A DNA stretch of 64,000 nt from an uncultured Eubacteriales bacterium (GCA_900544985.1 UQXK01000002.1:62001-126000); one strand, 5' to 3'; counted from the first letter of the stretch, positions 29,129 to 37,776 are shown. Numbers and translations: made by a program. The notes: generated by a model from the sequence alone, not told the origin.

Positions 29129-30337
29129 ATGAAAGTATTGGTGGTAAACGCCGGAAGTTCCTCGCTTAAATACCAGCTTTTCGACACGGCAAAAAACGAG
29201 GTTCTCGCAAAAGGAATATGCGAAAGGATAGGAACCGACGGAAAGATCGACCATAAATGTTTCGACGGCAGAAGATGGACGAAAGAGATCGATATGCCCA
29301 ACCATTCCGTCGCAACAAAAATCGTCGTAGACACACTTACAGGAAAAGACTACGGATGTATTTCCTCTATGGATGAAATAGAAGCCGTAGGACACAGAAT
29401 AGTTCACGGCGGACCTTTCTTCTTTGAGAGCTGTCTTCTCACACCCGAAGTTCTTGACAAGCTTGAACGCTGCCGCGATCTCGCTCCTCTTCACACAGGC
29501 GCACATCTTATGGGTATAAAAGGCTGCACGGCGGTCATGCCCAATGTTCCCCAGGTTCTCGTTTTCGACACAGCATTCCACCAGACTATGCCCGCAAAGG
29601 CTTGTACATATCCTCTTCCCTTTGAAATTTGCGAAAAATATCACATACGCCGTTACGGCTTCCACGGAACAAGCCACAAATTTGTTTCGAGAGAGATGAT
29701 AAAGCTCCTCGGCAAACCGGCAGAAGAAACCAAGATAGTAACCTGCCATATCGGAAATGGTGCTTCCATGGCTGCGGTAAAAGGCGGCAAAGTAATCGAT
29801 ACGACAATGGGCTTTACTCCCCTTGACGGTGTTGAAATGGGCACACGCTGCGGCTCTATCGACCCGGCCATAGTAACCTTCATCATGAAAAAAGAGGGAT
29901 ATACTCCCGATGAAATGGACAATTTCATGAACAAGAAATGCGGATTCCTCGGAGTTTCCGGTGTTTCTTCCGACAGCAGAGATATTGAGCAAGGTATAAA
30001 AGAAGGCAACGACAGATGCGAACTTGCCGCAGATATACTCGCTTATCAGGTAAAGAAAAACATCGGCGCTTATGCCGCCGCAATGAACGGACTTGATGCC
30101 GTCGTATTCACGGCAGGAATGGGAGAAAACAACCCCGAACTCCGCCAGAGAGTATGCGAAGATATGGAATTTTACGGAATCGAAATAGATAACGAGATAA
30201 ATGCAAAAACTCTCCGTCAATCCGATATGGTAAAGCTTTCCACGGAAAATTCCAAAGTTGCGGTATACGTCATACCCACGAACGAAGAATATATGATAGC
30301 CTCCGACACAGAGGAAATCGTAGCAAAAATGAAATAA
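29129..30337 (+). CDS. ackA: Acetate kinase
   Basis: Converts acetyl phosphate and ADP to acetate and ATP (substrate-level phosphorylation in fermentation). The 402 residues match the family: LVVNAGSSSLKYQLF at the start, GHRIVHGG, FDTAFHQTMP, RYGFHGTSHKFVS, HIGNGASMAAVKGGK, and DTTMGFTPLDG. ATG at 29129 follows GGAGG. Phosphotransacetylase is not adjacent, so the gene is transcribed alone from a good promoter to a terminator. Confidence 0.98.
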   Translation: MKVLVVNAGSSSLKYQLFDTAKNEVLAKGICERIGTDGKIDHKCFDGRRWTKEIDMPNHSVATKIVVDTLTGKDYGCISSMDEIEAVGHRIVHGGPFFFESCLLTPEVLDKLERCRDLAPLHTGAHLMGIKGCTAVMPNVPQVLVFDTAFHQTMPAKACTYPLPFEICEKYHIRRYGFHGTSHKFVSREMIKLLGKPAEETKIVTCHIGNGASMAAVKGGKVIDTTMGFTPLDGVEMGTRCGSIDPAIVTFIMKKEGYTPDEMDNFMNKKCGFLGVSGVSSDSRDIEQGIKEGNDRCELAADILAYQVKKNIGAYAAAMNGLDAVVFTAGMGENNPELRQRVCEDMEFYGIEIDNEINAKTLRQSDMVKLSTENSKVAVYVIPTNEEYMIASDTEEIVAKMK

Positions 30338-30373
30338 AAAGAACCTTTGAAATAATCGTTCTTTAAAAATCAC

Positions 30374-30410
30374 AAAGGCAGGAAGACCGAAACAGGCCCC
30401 TGCCTTTTTT
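30374..30410. terminator. Terminator between ackA and a convergent GNAT gene
   Basis: Arms AAAGGCAGG (30374-30382) and CCTGCCTTT (30399-30407), then T-run; usable in both directions. Confidence 0.75.
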
Positions 30411-30426
30411 ATTTCCAAAGTTGTGA

Positions 30427-30831
30427 CTATGCTAATATTTTCGACAGAATGATTTCCAAAGGTTCGTCGGGAAGCAATAGCGAACCGCAGTCCCTATACC
30501 CCAGCTTTCTGTAAAAGAACTGCGCTTTCTCGTCGGCACGCGTAGATGTCATCACCATTTTATATTGATTTTTTAACATTTCATTTTCCCAAAATCCCAC
30601 TAATGTGCGTCCGTATCCTTTTCTTCTCTGCTCCTCGGTAAAATACAGCATATTCATAAACGGAATGCTGTCCCAAAACAGATTGAATCGAAGCCAGCCG
30701 ACAAAAACCCCGTTTTCGAACATGAGTAAAATTCTTTTTTCCGCTATGCAGTTTTTAAGCTCCTCTTTGCCGATATGTTTATCATATCCGCTCAATAATT
30801 CAAAATCATTAAAATCCGCGTATCGAATCAT
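30427..30831 (-). CDS. GNAT family N-acetyltransferase (134 aa)
   Basis: Single-domain acetyltransferase. Recognisable GNAT elements: the central strand LLMFENGVFVGWLRF, the acetyl-CoA loop LYFTEEQRRKGYGRTLVGFWE (Q/RxxGxG/A form) and the terminal STRADEKAQFFYRKLGYRDCG. ATG at 30831 follows GAGAG. Substrate unknown; stands alone. Confidence 0.85.
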   Translation of the reverse strand: MIRYADFNDFELLSGYDKHIGKEELKNCIAEKRILLMFENGVFVGWLRFNLFWDSIPFMNMLYFTEEQRRKGYGRTLVGFWENEMLKNQYKMVMTSTRADEKAQFFYRKLGYRDCGSLLLPDEPLEIILSKILA

Positions 30832-31024
30832 ATTTATAAAATCTCTCTTTATGTACAGATTTATAATGTTTTAATTATAAAATAACCGTTACCGAAAAGC
30901 AGCATCTTTAATCCGTATCGGATTATTCCCGCGCGTTTTTGTATGATCGGAATTTTGGAGAAATATCATTATTATGATATCGCCAATATATTATTTTTAT
31001 ATATTAAATAAATATAAAAAGCTA

Positions 31025-31053
31025 TTGATATTTTTATAACGGTATGATAAAAT
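31025..31053 (+). promoter_or_regulatory. Sigma-A promoter of the decarboxylase cluster
   Basis: TTGATA (31025-31030), 17-nt spacer, TAAAAT (31048-31053). Confidence 0.7.
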
Positions 31054-31150
31054 AATGTCATAAATTTTAGAATGGGATAGAATGGGAAAATATGGGTCAA
31101 CCCGAATTTTCCACACTTTCTTTTTCTGAAAAAAGACACAACTTTGTTTT

Positions 31151-31173
31151 GACCTTTTTCATACAAAAAGGTC
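31151..31173 (+). promoter_or_regulatory. Leader hairpin immediately upstream of the decarboxylase cluster SD
   Basis: Perfect 9-bp inverted repeat GACCTTTTT (31151-31159) and AAAAAGGTC (31165-31173), 5-nt loop. The SD (AAAGGAA) begins 3 nt later. There is no T-run after the stem, so it is not a plain terminator; it could affect translation initiation or mRNA stability. Confidence 0.45.
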
Positions 31174-31191
31174 GGAAAGGAATTATAAACA

Positions 31192-32601
31192 ATGGCTGAA
31201 AAAAATATTTTTTCATCGCGCATGACGGCGTCCGAGCTTCGCGCGGCGCTTTCAAAAGAGCAAGCCAAGGCGGACGAACTTCTCGCAAAAGAGGGCAAGC
31301 TCTCCGGCTCCTCCCGCATGGCTTCCCTTTTCGATGAAGGCACATTTGTCGAGATCGGCGCTTACGTCGGCGTAAAGACGACAGAGCTCGATTCCGGCAA
31401 CGACGACGCATTCGAACCCGTAGTAACAGGATACGGTGCTATCGACGGAACGCTTGTATTCGCATTCTCGCAGGACTTTTCAAGACTTTCCGGTGCTCTC
31501 GGAGAGATGCACGCAAAGAAAATCAAAAAAATCTATGAAATGGCTGAAAATTCCGGCTCTCCCGTCATAGGAGTATTCGATTCCGCCGGCGCGAAAGTGC
31601 TTGAAGGCGTTGACGCACTCAACGGTTACGGAGAAATAATGGCTTGCGCAGCAAACGCAACAGTTCCTCAAATAGCCGTAATAGCAGGTCCCTGCACAGG
31701 AGAAGCCGCCGTAATCGCCCAGATGTTCGATTTTATAATCACGGCAAAAACCACAGGAAAAATGTATATGTCCGCGGCAGGCGAATCTCTCGGAAACGCA
31801 GACGAGCTCGCGTCCTCCGGCGTCTCTGCGATCACAGCGGAAAACGACGCGGACGCTCTCTTGAAAGCAAGAAAGCTCGTATCCTACTTCGAAAATGAAA
31901 TCGCTTCAAACGACACGGTCAACCGTACCGTAAACGTAGAAAACACAATATCCGAAGAAAATTACGATATACACTCTGTCATCGCAGAAGTTTTTGATAA
32001 CGGAAGCTTCACAGAGCTTTATGCGGAACACGCAAAATCGCTCGTTTGCGGTCTTGCTTCTCTCGGCGGCACTCCCGTTGCGGTAGTTGCGAACAATCCC
32101 GCCGAAAAAGACGGAAAGCTCTGCACTTGCGCCGCCAAAAAAGCCGCTGACTTCATAGAAAAATGCGACGCTCAGGATATTCCCGTAATAACTCTCGTAG
32201 ACAGCATGGGAACACCCAATGTTCCCGAAGCGGAAAAGAAAAATCTCGCCGCACGCCTTTCGGAGCTTGCAAAAACATACGCGCTTTCCGTTGTTCCGAA
32301 GATAACGGTAACGCTCGGACGTTCTTACGGCGCCGTATACACCGTTATGGGTTCCAAATCACTCGGAGCCGATGTATGCCTCGCACTTGATACAGCAAAA
32401 ATCTCCGCAATGGAGCCTTCCTCGGCAGTAGCTTTCCTCGGTCTTGTAGACAACGAAGCAAAACACGAGGAAATCGCGGCAGAGTGGGCAGAAAAATGCG
32501 CCACTCCCGTTGCCGCCGCAAAACGCGGTTATATAGACGATATAATATCGTCCGACGAACTTCGTATGAGAATCGCCGCAGCACTCGAAATGCTTTTATA
32601 A
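31192..32601 (+). CDS. Divergent acyl-CoA carboxyltransferase subunit (MmdA/12S-like)
   Basis: 469 aa with both halves of the carboxyltransferase crotonase-like fold. N half: YGAIDGTLVFAFSQDFSRLSG ... GVFDSAGAKVLEGVDALNGYGEI. C half: VNISE-like entry, PVITLVDSMGTPNVPEAEKKN ... GRSYGAVYTVMGSKSLGADV. Compared with methylmalonyl-CoA decarboxylase alpha or transcarboxylase 12S (about 510 aa), it is shorter, and the hallmark VDxPGFLPG and GGAY/GGAR glycine pairs are altered (VDSMGTPN, YGAVY, SAGAK). The acyl-CoA substrate is therefore open. ATG at 31192 follows AAAGGAA. First gene of the cluster. Confidence 0.85.
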   Translation: MAEKNIFSSRMTASELRAALSKEQAKADELLAKEGKLSGSSRMASLFDEGTFVEIGAYVGVKTTELDSGNDDAFEPVVTGYGAIDGTLVFAFSQDFSRLSGALGEMHAKKIKKIYEMAENSGSPVIGVFDSAGAKVLEGVDALNGYGEIMACAANATVPQIAVIAGPCTGEAAVIAQMFDFIITAKTTGKMYMSAAGESLGNADELASSGVSAITAENDADALLKARKLVSYFENEIASNDTVNRTVNVENTISEENYDIHSVIAEVFDNGSFTELYAEHAKSLVCGLASLGGTPVAVVANNPAEKDGKLCTCAAKKAADFIEKCDAQDIPVITLVDSMGTPNVPEAEKKNLAARLSELAKTYALSVVPKITVTLGRSYGAVYTVMGSKSLGADVCLALDTAKISAMEPSSAVAFLGLVDNEAKHEEIAAEWAEKCATPVAAAKRGYIDDIISSDELRMRIAAALEMLL

Positions 32602-32621
32602 ATCAGAGGAGGTAACCATTT

Positions 32622-33014
32622 ATGATGCTTTCTCAACCGATAGCGGATTCTACGGCAGCCGCTACAACCATAATAAATGAGAATTCGACGTTAGGAGATC
32701 GTTTGGGACTCGGTTTTCAGACGCTTCTTCAAGGAATGCTCACCATATTCGCAATACTTTTTATAATCTACATTTTCATTTTGATTTTGGGCAAAGCAAT
32801 GACAGCGGCAAAAGGCGACAAAAAATCAAAGAAATCCAAGAAAAATGAAGTTGTTGCCACGGAAAAAGCGTCTGAATCAACCGCAAATACGGTTTCGCCC
32901 GTTTCCGCAAACAACGACGAAGAGCTCGTAGCCGTAATAGCCGCGGCAATATCGGCGTATACAAAAGAGCCCGCAACAAAATTCCGCGTAGTATCTTTCA
33001 AACACATAAAATAA
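32622..33014 (+). CDS. Na+-pump decarboxylase small membrane subunit (OadG/MmdD-like)
   Basis: 130 aa. One N-terminal membrane helix (MLTIFAILFIIYIFILILGKAM, about residues 39-60) followed by a Lys-rich cytoplasmic stretch and a C-terminal segment ELVAVIAAAISAYT then FRVVSFKHIK, the pattern of gamma/delta subunits that hold the decarboxylase complex at the membrane. ATG at 32622 follows GAGGAGG. It lies 20 nt after the carboxyltransferase gene. Confidence 0.85.
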   Translation: MMLSQPIADSTAAATTIINENSTLGDRLGLGFQTLLQGMLTIFAILFIIYIFILILGKAMTAAKGDKKSKKSKKNEVVATEKASESTANTVSPVSANNDEELVAVIAAAISAYTKEPATKFRVVSFKHIK

Positions 33015-33033
33015 TTTCGGAGGATAATATATT

Positions 33034-33414
33034 ATGAAAACATACAATATAACCGTAAACGGTAACACATATCTTGTAGAAGTAGAAGAAGTTGCAAACG
33101 GCGCAGTTACATCTCCCGTAAATACAGCTCCTGTCGCAGCAGCCCCCGCCCCTGCCGCAAAGCCCGCAGCTCCCGCAAAAGCAGCAGCCTCTGCCGGCGG
33201 AAGAATCAAAGTTTCCGCGCCCATGCCCGGAACAGTAGTAAAAGTATGTGTTGACGCAGGTGCCGCAGTTAAAAAAGGCGACACGCTCTGCGTTCTTGAA
33301 GCAATGAAGATGGAAAACGAAATAAAGGCTCCTGAAGACGCAACAGTAAACTCCGTTCTTGCAAAAGCGGGCGCTTCCGTAACAAGCGGCGAACTCCTCG
33401 TCACACTTGATTAA
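33034..33414 (+). CDS. Biotin carboxyl carrier protein of the decarboxylase complex
   Basis: 126 aa. N-terminal segment MKTYNITVNGNTYLVEVEE, an Ala/Pro-rich flexible linker (about 30-65), then a biotinyl domain (about 68-126) with the biotin site EAMKMENEI, where the Lys between the Mets is biotinylated. Shuttles carboxyl groups from the transferase subunit to the membrane decarboxylase, or between two transferases. ATG at 33034 follows GGAGG. Equivalent to transcarboxylase 1.3S or MmdC. Confidence 0.94.
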   Translation: MKTYNITVNGNTYLVEVEEVANGAVTSPVNTAPVAAAPAPAAKPAAPAKAAASAGGRIKVSAPMPGTVVKVCVDAGAAVKKGDTLCVLEAMKMENEIKAPEDATVNSVLAKAGASVTSGELLVTLD

Positions 33415-33453
33415 GTTTCCGCTGTATTTTTGTAGAACGGCGGTGATTTATTC

Positions 33454-34638
33454 TTGTTAGAATCAATAAAAGAATTCCTCAGTACGACCGGAATTGCAAA
33501 GTTCGGATCGACGGAATTACTTATCAAAACACTTGTAATGTACATTATTGTCGGGATACTTGCATATCTTGCAATAGTTAAAAAGTTCGAGCCGCTGCTC
33601 CTTTTGCCTATCGCTTTCGGTATGCTTCTCGCCAATCTTCCCGGCGCGGAACTTTTCCATATGGATCTTTTCATCCACGAAGACGGCTCTGCGCTCGTTA
33701 TACAGGAAGTTATCGAAAGAGGGGGACTGCTCGACTTCCTCTACCTCGGAGTAAAGCTTGGTATATACCCTTCGCTTATATTCCTCGGTGTCGGTGCAAT
33801 GACGGATTTTGCGCCGCTTATTTCCAATCCTAAAACGCTCTTCCTCGGCGGAGCGGCACAGTTCGGCGTATTTGCGGCGTTTCTCGGCGCACTTCTTCTC
33901 GGATTCAACGAGAAAATTGCTGCGGCAATAGGAATAATCGCAGGAGCCGACGGTCCTACCGCAATACTTATAACAAAGACGCTTGCCCCCGCATTCCTCG
34001 GAGCAATAGCGATAGCGGCATACTCTTACATGGCTCTTATCCCTATGATACAGCCTCCGCTCATGAAGCTCATGACGACAAAAAAAGAGCGTGCGATAAA
34101 AATGGAAACACTCCGCCCTGTAAAAAAGGCAGAGCTTGTTATCTTCCCGATAATAGTAACGGCTGTCGTATGCCTTATAATCCCCGACGCCGCTCCTCTT
34201 ATAGGCTTCCTTATGTTCGGTAACCTCCTCTCTGTTTCAGGTGTAACGGAAAGACTTTCAAAGACGGCGCAGAACGAGTTTATGAACATAGTGACGATCT
34301 GCCTCGGCGTTTCCGTCGGAGCTACCGCGAGTGCGGAAAACTTCCTTGATTTCAGCACGTTGAAAATAATCCTTCTCGGACTTTGCGGATTCGCGTTCTC
34401 CACATTCGGCGGACTTTTAGGCGGCAAGATAATGTGCTGGATCACCCACGGAAAAGTCAATCCTCTCATAGGCTCGGCAGGCGTTTCCGCCGTTCCTATG
34501 GCTGCGCGTGTTGCTCAGAAAGTCGGACAGGACGAAGTTCCGGACAACTTCCTTCTCATGCACGCGATGGGACCTAACGTTGCAGGCGTTATCGGCTCTG
34601 CAATAGCCGCAGGCGTATTCTTGGCAATGTTCAGATAA
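33454..34638 (+). CDS. oadB: Na+-translocating decarboxylase beta subunit (OadB/MmdB)
   Basis: Integral membrane subunit that decarboxylates carboxybiotin and exports Na+. 394 aa with about ten hydrophobic segments. Conserved family signatures are LFLGGAAQFGVFAAFLGA and GIIAGADGPTAILITKTLAP, the latter bearing the Asp proposed as a Na+-site residue, and the C-terminal GSAGVSAVPMAARVAQKVGQ. The start is a TTG at 33454, with GGCGGTGA just upstream; the first ATG would cut off the N-terminal helix. Third membrane/carrier gene in the cluster. Confidence 0.95.
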   Translation: MLESIKEFLSTTGIAKFGSTELLIKTLVMYIIVGILAYLAIVKKFEPLLLLPIAFGMLLANLPGAELFHMDLFIHEDGSALVIQEVIERGGLLDFLYLGVKLGIYPSLIFLGVGAMTDFAPLISNPKTLFLGGAAQFGVFAAFLGALLLGFNEKIAAAIGIIAGADGPTAILITKTLAPAFLGAIAIAAYSYMALIPMIQPPLMKLMTTKKERAIKMETLRPVKKAELVIFPIIVTAVVCLIIPDAAPLIGFLMFGNLLSVSGVTERLSKTAQNEFMNIVTICLGVSVGATASAENFLDFSTLKIILLGLCGFAFSTFGGLLGGKIMCWITHGKVNPLIGSAGVSAVPMAARVAQKVGQDEVPDNFLLMHAMGPNVAGVIGSAIAAGVFLAMFR

Positions 34639-34664
34639 AAGATTTTATCGAAAGGAAATATGAT

Positions 34665-36062
34665 ATGGCAAAGGTAAAAATTTGTGAAACCGTGCTCCGC
34701 GACGCGCATCAGTCTCTTATAGCAACGCGTATGACCACGGAACAGATGCTCCCCATTTTGGAGCAAATGGATAAAGTCGGATATTATTCTCTCGAAGCAT
34801 GGGGCGGCGCTACGTTCGACTCCTGTCTCCGTTTCTTAAACGAAGACCCGTGGGAGAGACTCCGCAAAATCCGCGACAAAGTAAAAAATACAAAGCTTCA
34901 AATGCTCTTCCGCGGACAGAATATTCTCGGATACCGTCACTATGCGGACGATGTCGTTGAATACTTCGTACAGAAATCGATAGCAAACGGAATAGATATA
35001 ATAAGAATATTCGACGCGCTCAACGATCCCAGAAACCTCAAAACGGCAATAAATGCAACAATAAAAGAAGGCGGCCACGTTCAGGCGGCTATAAGCTATA
35101 CCACAAGCCCCGCGCATTCCAACAAAGGCTTTGCGGAATATGCAAAACAGCTCGAAGATATGGGCGCAAACTCCATATGCATAAAGGATATGGCAGGTCT
35201 TCTTACTCCCTATAACGCATACGAACTTGTATCCATGCTCAAAGAGACTGTAAAAGTTCCGATAGAGCTCCATACGCACTATACATCCGGTCTTGCTTCC
35301 ATGACGCTTCTCAAAGCTATCGAGGCTGGCGTAGATATAGTAGATACGGCGATCTCCCCCATGGCAATGGGAACGAGCCAGCCCCCCACAGAGTCTCTCG
35401 TAGCTACTCTTGCAGGCACTGAATACGATACGGGGCTCGACCTCAAAGAGCTCGACAAAGTATGCAAATATTTCATGCCTCTCCGCGAGAAATACTTAAA
35501 AGACGGACTTCTCGATCCCAAGGTGCTCAAAGTAGACGTAAACGCCCTTCTCTATCAGGTTCCCGGCGGTATGCTTTCCAACCTCGTTTCCCAGCTTAAA
35601 CAGGCAGGAAAATCCGACAAGCTCGACGAAGTTCTTGCAGAAGTTCCGCGTGTTCGCGCAGACGCAGGATATCCTCCGCTCGTAACTCCCTCTTCGCAGA
35701 TAGTAGGAACACAGGCAGTGTTCAACGTAATCGGCGGCGAAAGATACAAGATGTGCACAAAGGAATTCAAGGGACTTGTCCGCGGCGAATACGGCAAGAC
35801 GCCCGTTCCGATAGACCCGGAATTTGCCAAAAAGATAATCGGCGACGAAAAGCAGATCACATACCGTCCCGCCGACGATCTCAAACCCGAACTTGAAGAA
35901 CTTCGCGAAAAAGTAAAACCGTGGGCGGTTCAGGACGAAGATGTGCTTTCGTATGCACTTTTCGAACAGGTAGCTCTTAAATTCTTTGAAGCGCGCAGAA
36001 ACAAAATGTACAACCTCGACGGCAAGAACGCAGATTTCAAAGAAAAAATTCATACGGTCTGA
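34665..36062 (+). CDS. oadA: Oxaloacetate decarboxylase alpha / pyruvate carboxylase subunit B-type carboxyltransferase (5S-like), without biotin domain
   Basis: 465 aa. TIM-barrel carboxyltransferase of the oxaloacetate/pyruvate type: ETVLRDAHQSLIATRM (metal ligand Asp), WGGATFDSCLRFLNEDPWERLR, MLFRGQNILGYRHY, FDALNDPRN, IKDMAGLLTPY and HTHYTSGLASM (metal His pair). It ends after the PYC-OADA conserved region (YALFEQVALKFFEARRN), so the C-terminal biotin domain of ordinary OadA (about 590 aa) is absent; the separate carrier gene upstream supplies it. ATG at 34665 follows AAAGGAA. Converts oxaloacetate to pyruvate with transfer of CO2 to biotin, or the reverse. Confidence 0.93.
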   Translation: MAKVKICETVLRDAHQSLIATRMTTEQMLPILEQMDKVGYYSLEAWGGATFDSCLRFLNEDPWERLRKIRDKVKNTKLQMLFRGQNILGYRHYADDVVEYFVQKSIANGIDIIRIFDALNDPRNLKTAINATIKEGGHVQAAISYTTSPAHSNKGFAEYAKQLEDMGANSICIKDMAGLLTPYNAYELVSMLKETVKVPIELHTHYTSGLASMTLLKAIEAGVDIVDTAISPMAMGTSQPPTESLVATLAGTEYDTGLDLKELDKVCKYFMPLREKYLKDGLLDPKVLKVDVNALLYQVPGGMLSNLVSQLKQAGKSDKLDEVLAEVPRVRADAGYPPLVTPSSQIVGTQAVFNVIGGERYKMCTKEFKGLVRGEYGKTPVPIDPEFAKKIIGDEKQITYRPADDLKPELEELREKVKPWAVQDEDVLSYALFEQVALKFFEARRNKMYNLDGKNADFKEKIHTV

Positions 36063-36073
36063 TTTAAATAATT

Positions 36074-37129
36074 ATGTCTCTCTCCTTTGAAATTTTCGAA
36101 TTGACGGAATTTCCGGTGGTAGTGACAACCGCTGATTTTAAAATAATCTACAAAAACAGCGCGGCGTCCGTGTTTTCCCCGAAATTCCGCCAAGGGTCAA
36201 AAATAACGAAATACATCGCATATCAGACAAAAAATTCGAGTATTTCCGAAATAAAGAGAGCGGAATTTGTTACCGGCACGCCTTATAAGCGTGCCGTTGT
36301 AAGTTCTTCCGGAATCGACAATACTCTGTTTTTTCTGTTTATTTCAAGAATACAATTCGATGATTGCGAAAAATTCATAAATTATATCGAAGAAAATCAC
36401 AACGGTGATTTTGTAAAATTTTATATCTCCGCATATACAGAGTACATAAATTCCGCAAAAATAAATTTTCCCGATTTCGAAAGAAAAATTCCCGCAAGAC
36501 TCGGCAGCGACCTTATATATCTTTTGAATTCGACCGCCAAAGTTCCGAATTTTATAAGAAAAGACGCCATAGACATTACATATATGCTGAAAAAGACGGT
36601 AAACCGCCTTTCATCCTCGCTAAGAGTATTGGGCATACACATATCGGAAGTCAATATTTCGGAAAAGGCAAGATTTATGTGTATATGCAAAGTAGATCCG
36701 TACGACTTCTCTTTTATAATAATGAGAATGATATATCTCGCTCTTAAATTCTCTTCAACTTCGAAGATATATATTTCCATCGACTATATAAACGAAGACG
36801 GGAGCGCGGATATATGCGTATCGACAAAATCATCTTTTGAAGATATTGAAAACGAAAAATTTATTGCGGAAGAGCTTTCCAGAATAACAGAGCTTTCTTT
36901 CGAGTATAAAATATTCAGGGAAATATACAAAACTCAGGATTTTCTTTCGTTCGATTTGAAAAATTCTCTTTTAAGAATAAACTACACTCTTCCCTGCGCA
37001 GACTATTCGGAGCTCCTGAAATTAAAAGCCGCGGCTTCTGTTTCAGAAAAGAGAAAAACACGGCGCATACTATCTGTATTCGCCAAAAACACAAAAGAGC
37101 TTATTGAAAAAAACATCGTTCAAAAATGA
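36074..37129 (+). CDS. PAS/histidine-kinase-like protein without recognisable catalytic motifs
   Basis: 351 aa, 11 nt after oadA in the same direction and closed by a terminator, so probably the last gene of the cluster transcript. The N-terminus (EIFELTEFPVVVTTADFKIIYKNSAASVF) looks like a PAS sensor strand-helix start. The middle (about 165-200, IDITYMLKKTVNRLSSSLRVLGIHI) and the following LALKFSSTSKIYISIDYI then DICVSTKS suggest a degenerate GHKL ATPase-like fold, but no H-box or clear N, G1 or G2 box is visible. No membrane segment. No good SD precedes ATG 36074. Function unknown; a non-catalytic sensor is one possibility. Confidence 0.6.
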   Translation: MSLSFEIFELTEFPVVVTTADFKIIYKNSAASVFSPKFRQGSKITKYIAYQTKNSSISEIKRAEFVTGTPYKRAVVSSSGIDNTLFFLFISRIQFDDCEKFINYIEENHNGDFVKFYISAYTEYINSAKINFPDFERKIPARLGSDLIYLLNSTAKVPNFIRKDAIDITYMLKKTVNRLSSSLRVLGIHISEVNISEKARFMCICKVDPYDFSFIIMRMIYLALKFSSTSKIYISIDYINEDGSADICVSTKSSFEDIENEKFIAEELSRITELSFEYKIFREIYKTQDFLSFDLKNSLLRINYTLPCADYSELLKLKAAASVSEKRKTRRILSVFAKNTKELIEKNIVQK

Positions 37130-37145
37130 ACGGTGTTTTTTGTAA
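37108..37145 (+). terminator. Terminator of the decarboxylase cluster
   Basis: Arms 37108-37122 and 37127-37141 with one T-G pair, loop AAAA, then a T-run; overlaps the stop codon of the 351-aa gene. Confidence 0.85.
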
Positions 37146-37266
37146 AATACGTTTTTTTCTTATATTTCCAAACAAAAAATCGCAAATGTTAATATTCGTT
37201 GCTTGCGGCAACGGGCGTTTTATCGTAAAATATCGGTGACAAATAAAAGAAAGAACGGTGTTCACA

Positions 37267-37776
37267 ATGTTAAACGAAAATATCAAAGCAATAAGAAAAT
37301 CCAAAGGACTTTCGCAGGAAGAACTCGCAGTAAAGCTGAACGTAGTGCGTCAGACCGTATCAAAATGGGAACAGGGACTTTCTGTCCCCGACTCCGATAT
37401 GCTCATATCTATATCGGAAAAGCTCGAAACGCCAGTAAGCGTTCTCCTCGGCGAAACTATTGTTGAAGAAAAAGCAGATGAATTAAAAGCGATTTCGGAA
37501 AAACTGGAAATTATAAACTTACAGCTTGCCAAAAGAAATGAAACAAAAAGAAAAATCCTGAATTGCCTCTTTATATCATTGTTTGCGGCAACAGTAATGA
37601 TTTTCGCGGTTTTAGCGGCATTGAACAGCCCATATTTGAATTTGGACTATAATGACCCCGAAAATGCTGTTTTCGGAGCGGCTTTTCACGTGTTTGAATG
37701 GCTGTTTGTAAGATCTGCGCCGTTCCTCCTTATAGTTTCGATTATAGGATTTTTTCTTTCACGAAAAAAAGGGTGA
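37267..37776 (+). CDS. XRE-family regulator with membrane tail
   Basis: 169 aa. The N-terminal Cro/C1-type helix-turn-helix (LNENIKAIRKSKGLSQEELAVKLN, then VRQTVSKWEQGLSVPDSDML; residues 2-65) is followed by a short coiled coil (DELKAISEKLEIINLQLAKRNE) and two membrane helices (CLFISLFAATVMIFAVLAAL and PFLLIVSIIGFFLS). Many clostridial regulators of this layout sense membrane stress or control adjacent transporters; no target is evident here. ATG 37267 with GGTG upstream was chosen over a GTG three codons earlier. Confidence 0.85.
   Translation: MLNENIKAIRKSKGLSQEELAVKLNVVRQTVSKWEQGLSVPDSDMLISISEKLETPVSVLLGETIVEEKADELKAISEKLEIINLQLAKRNETKRKILNCLFISLFAATVMIFAVLAALNSPYLNLDYNDPENAVFGAAFHVFEWLFVRSAPFLLIVSIIGFFLSRKKG

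Larger units (their letters stand above)
30832..31191. other. Upstream region of the decarboxylase cluster
   Basis: Holds the cluster promoter (31025-31053), a leader of about 130 nt with two GAATGGGA repeats followed by ATATGGG (31070-31096), and a hairpin next to the SD (31151-31173). No gene seen. Confidence 0.55.
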
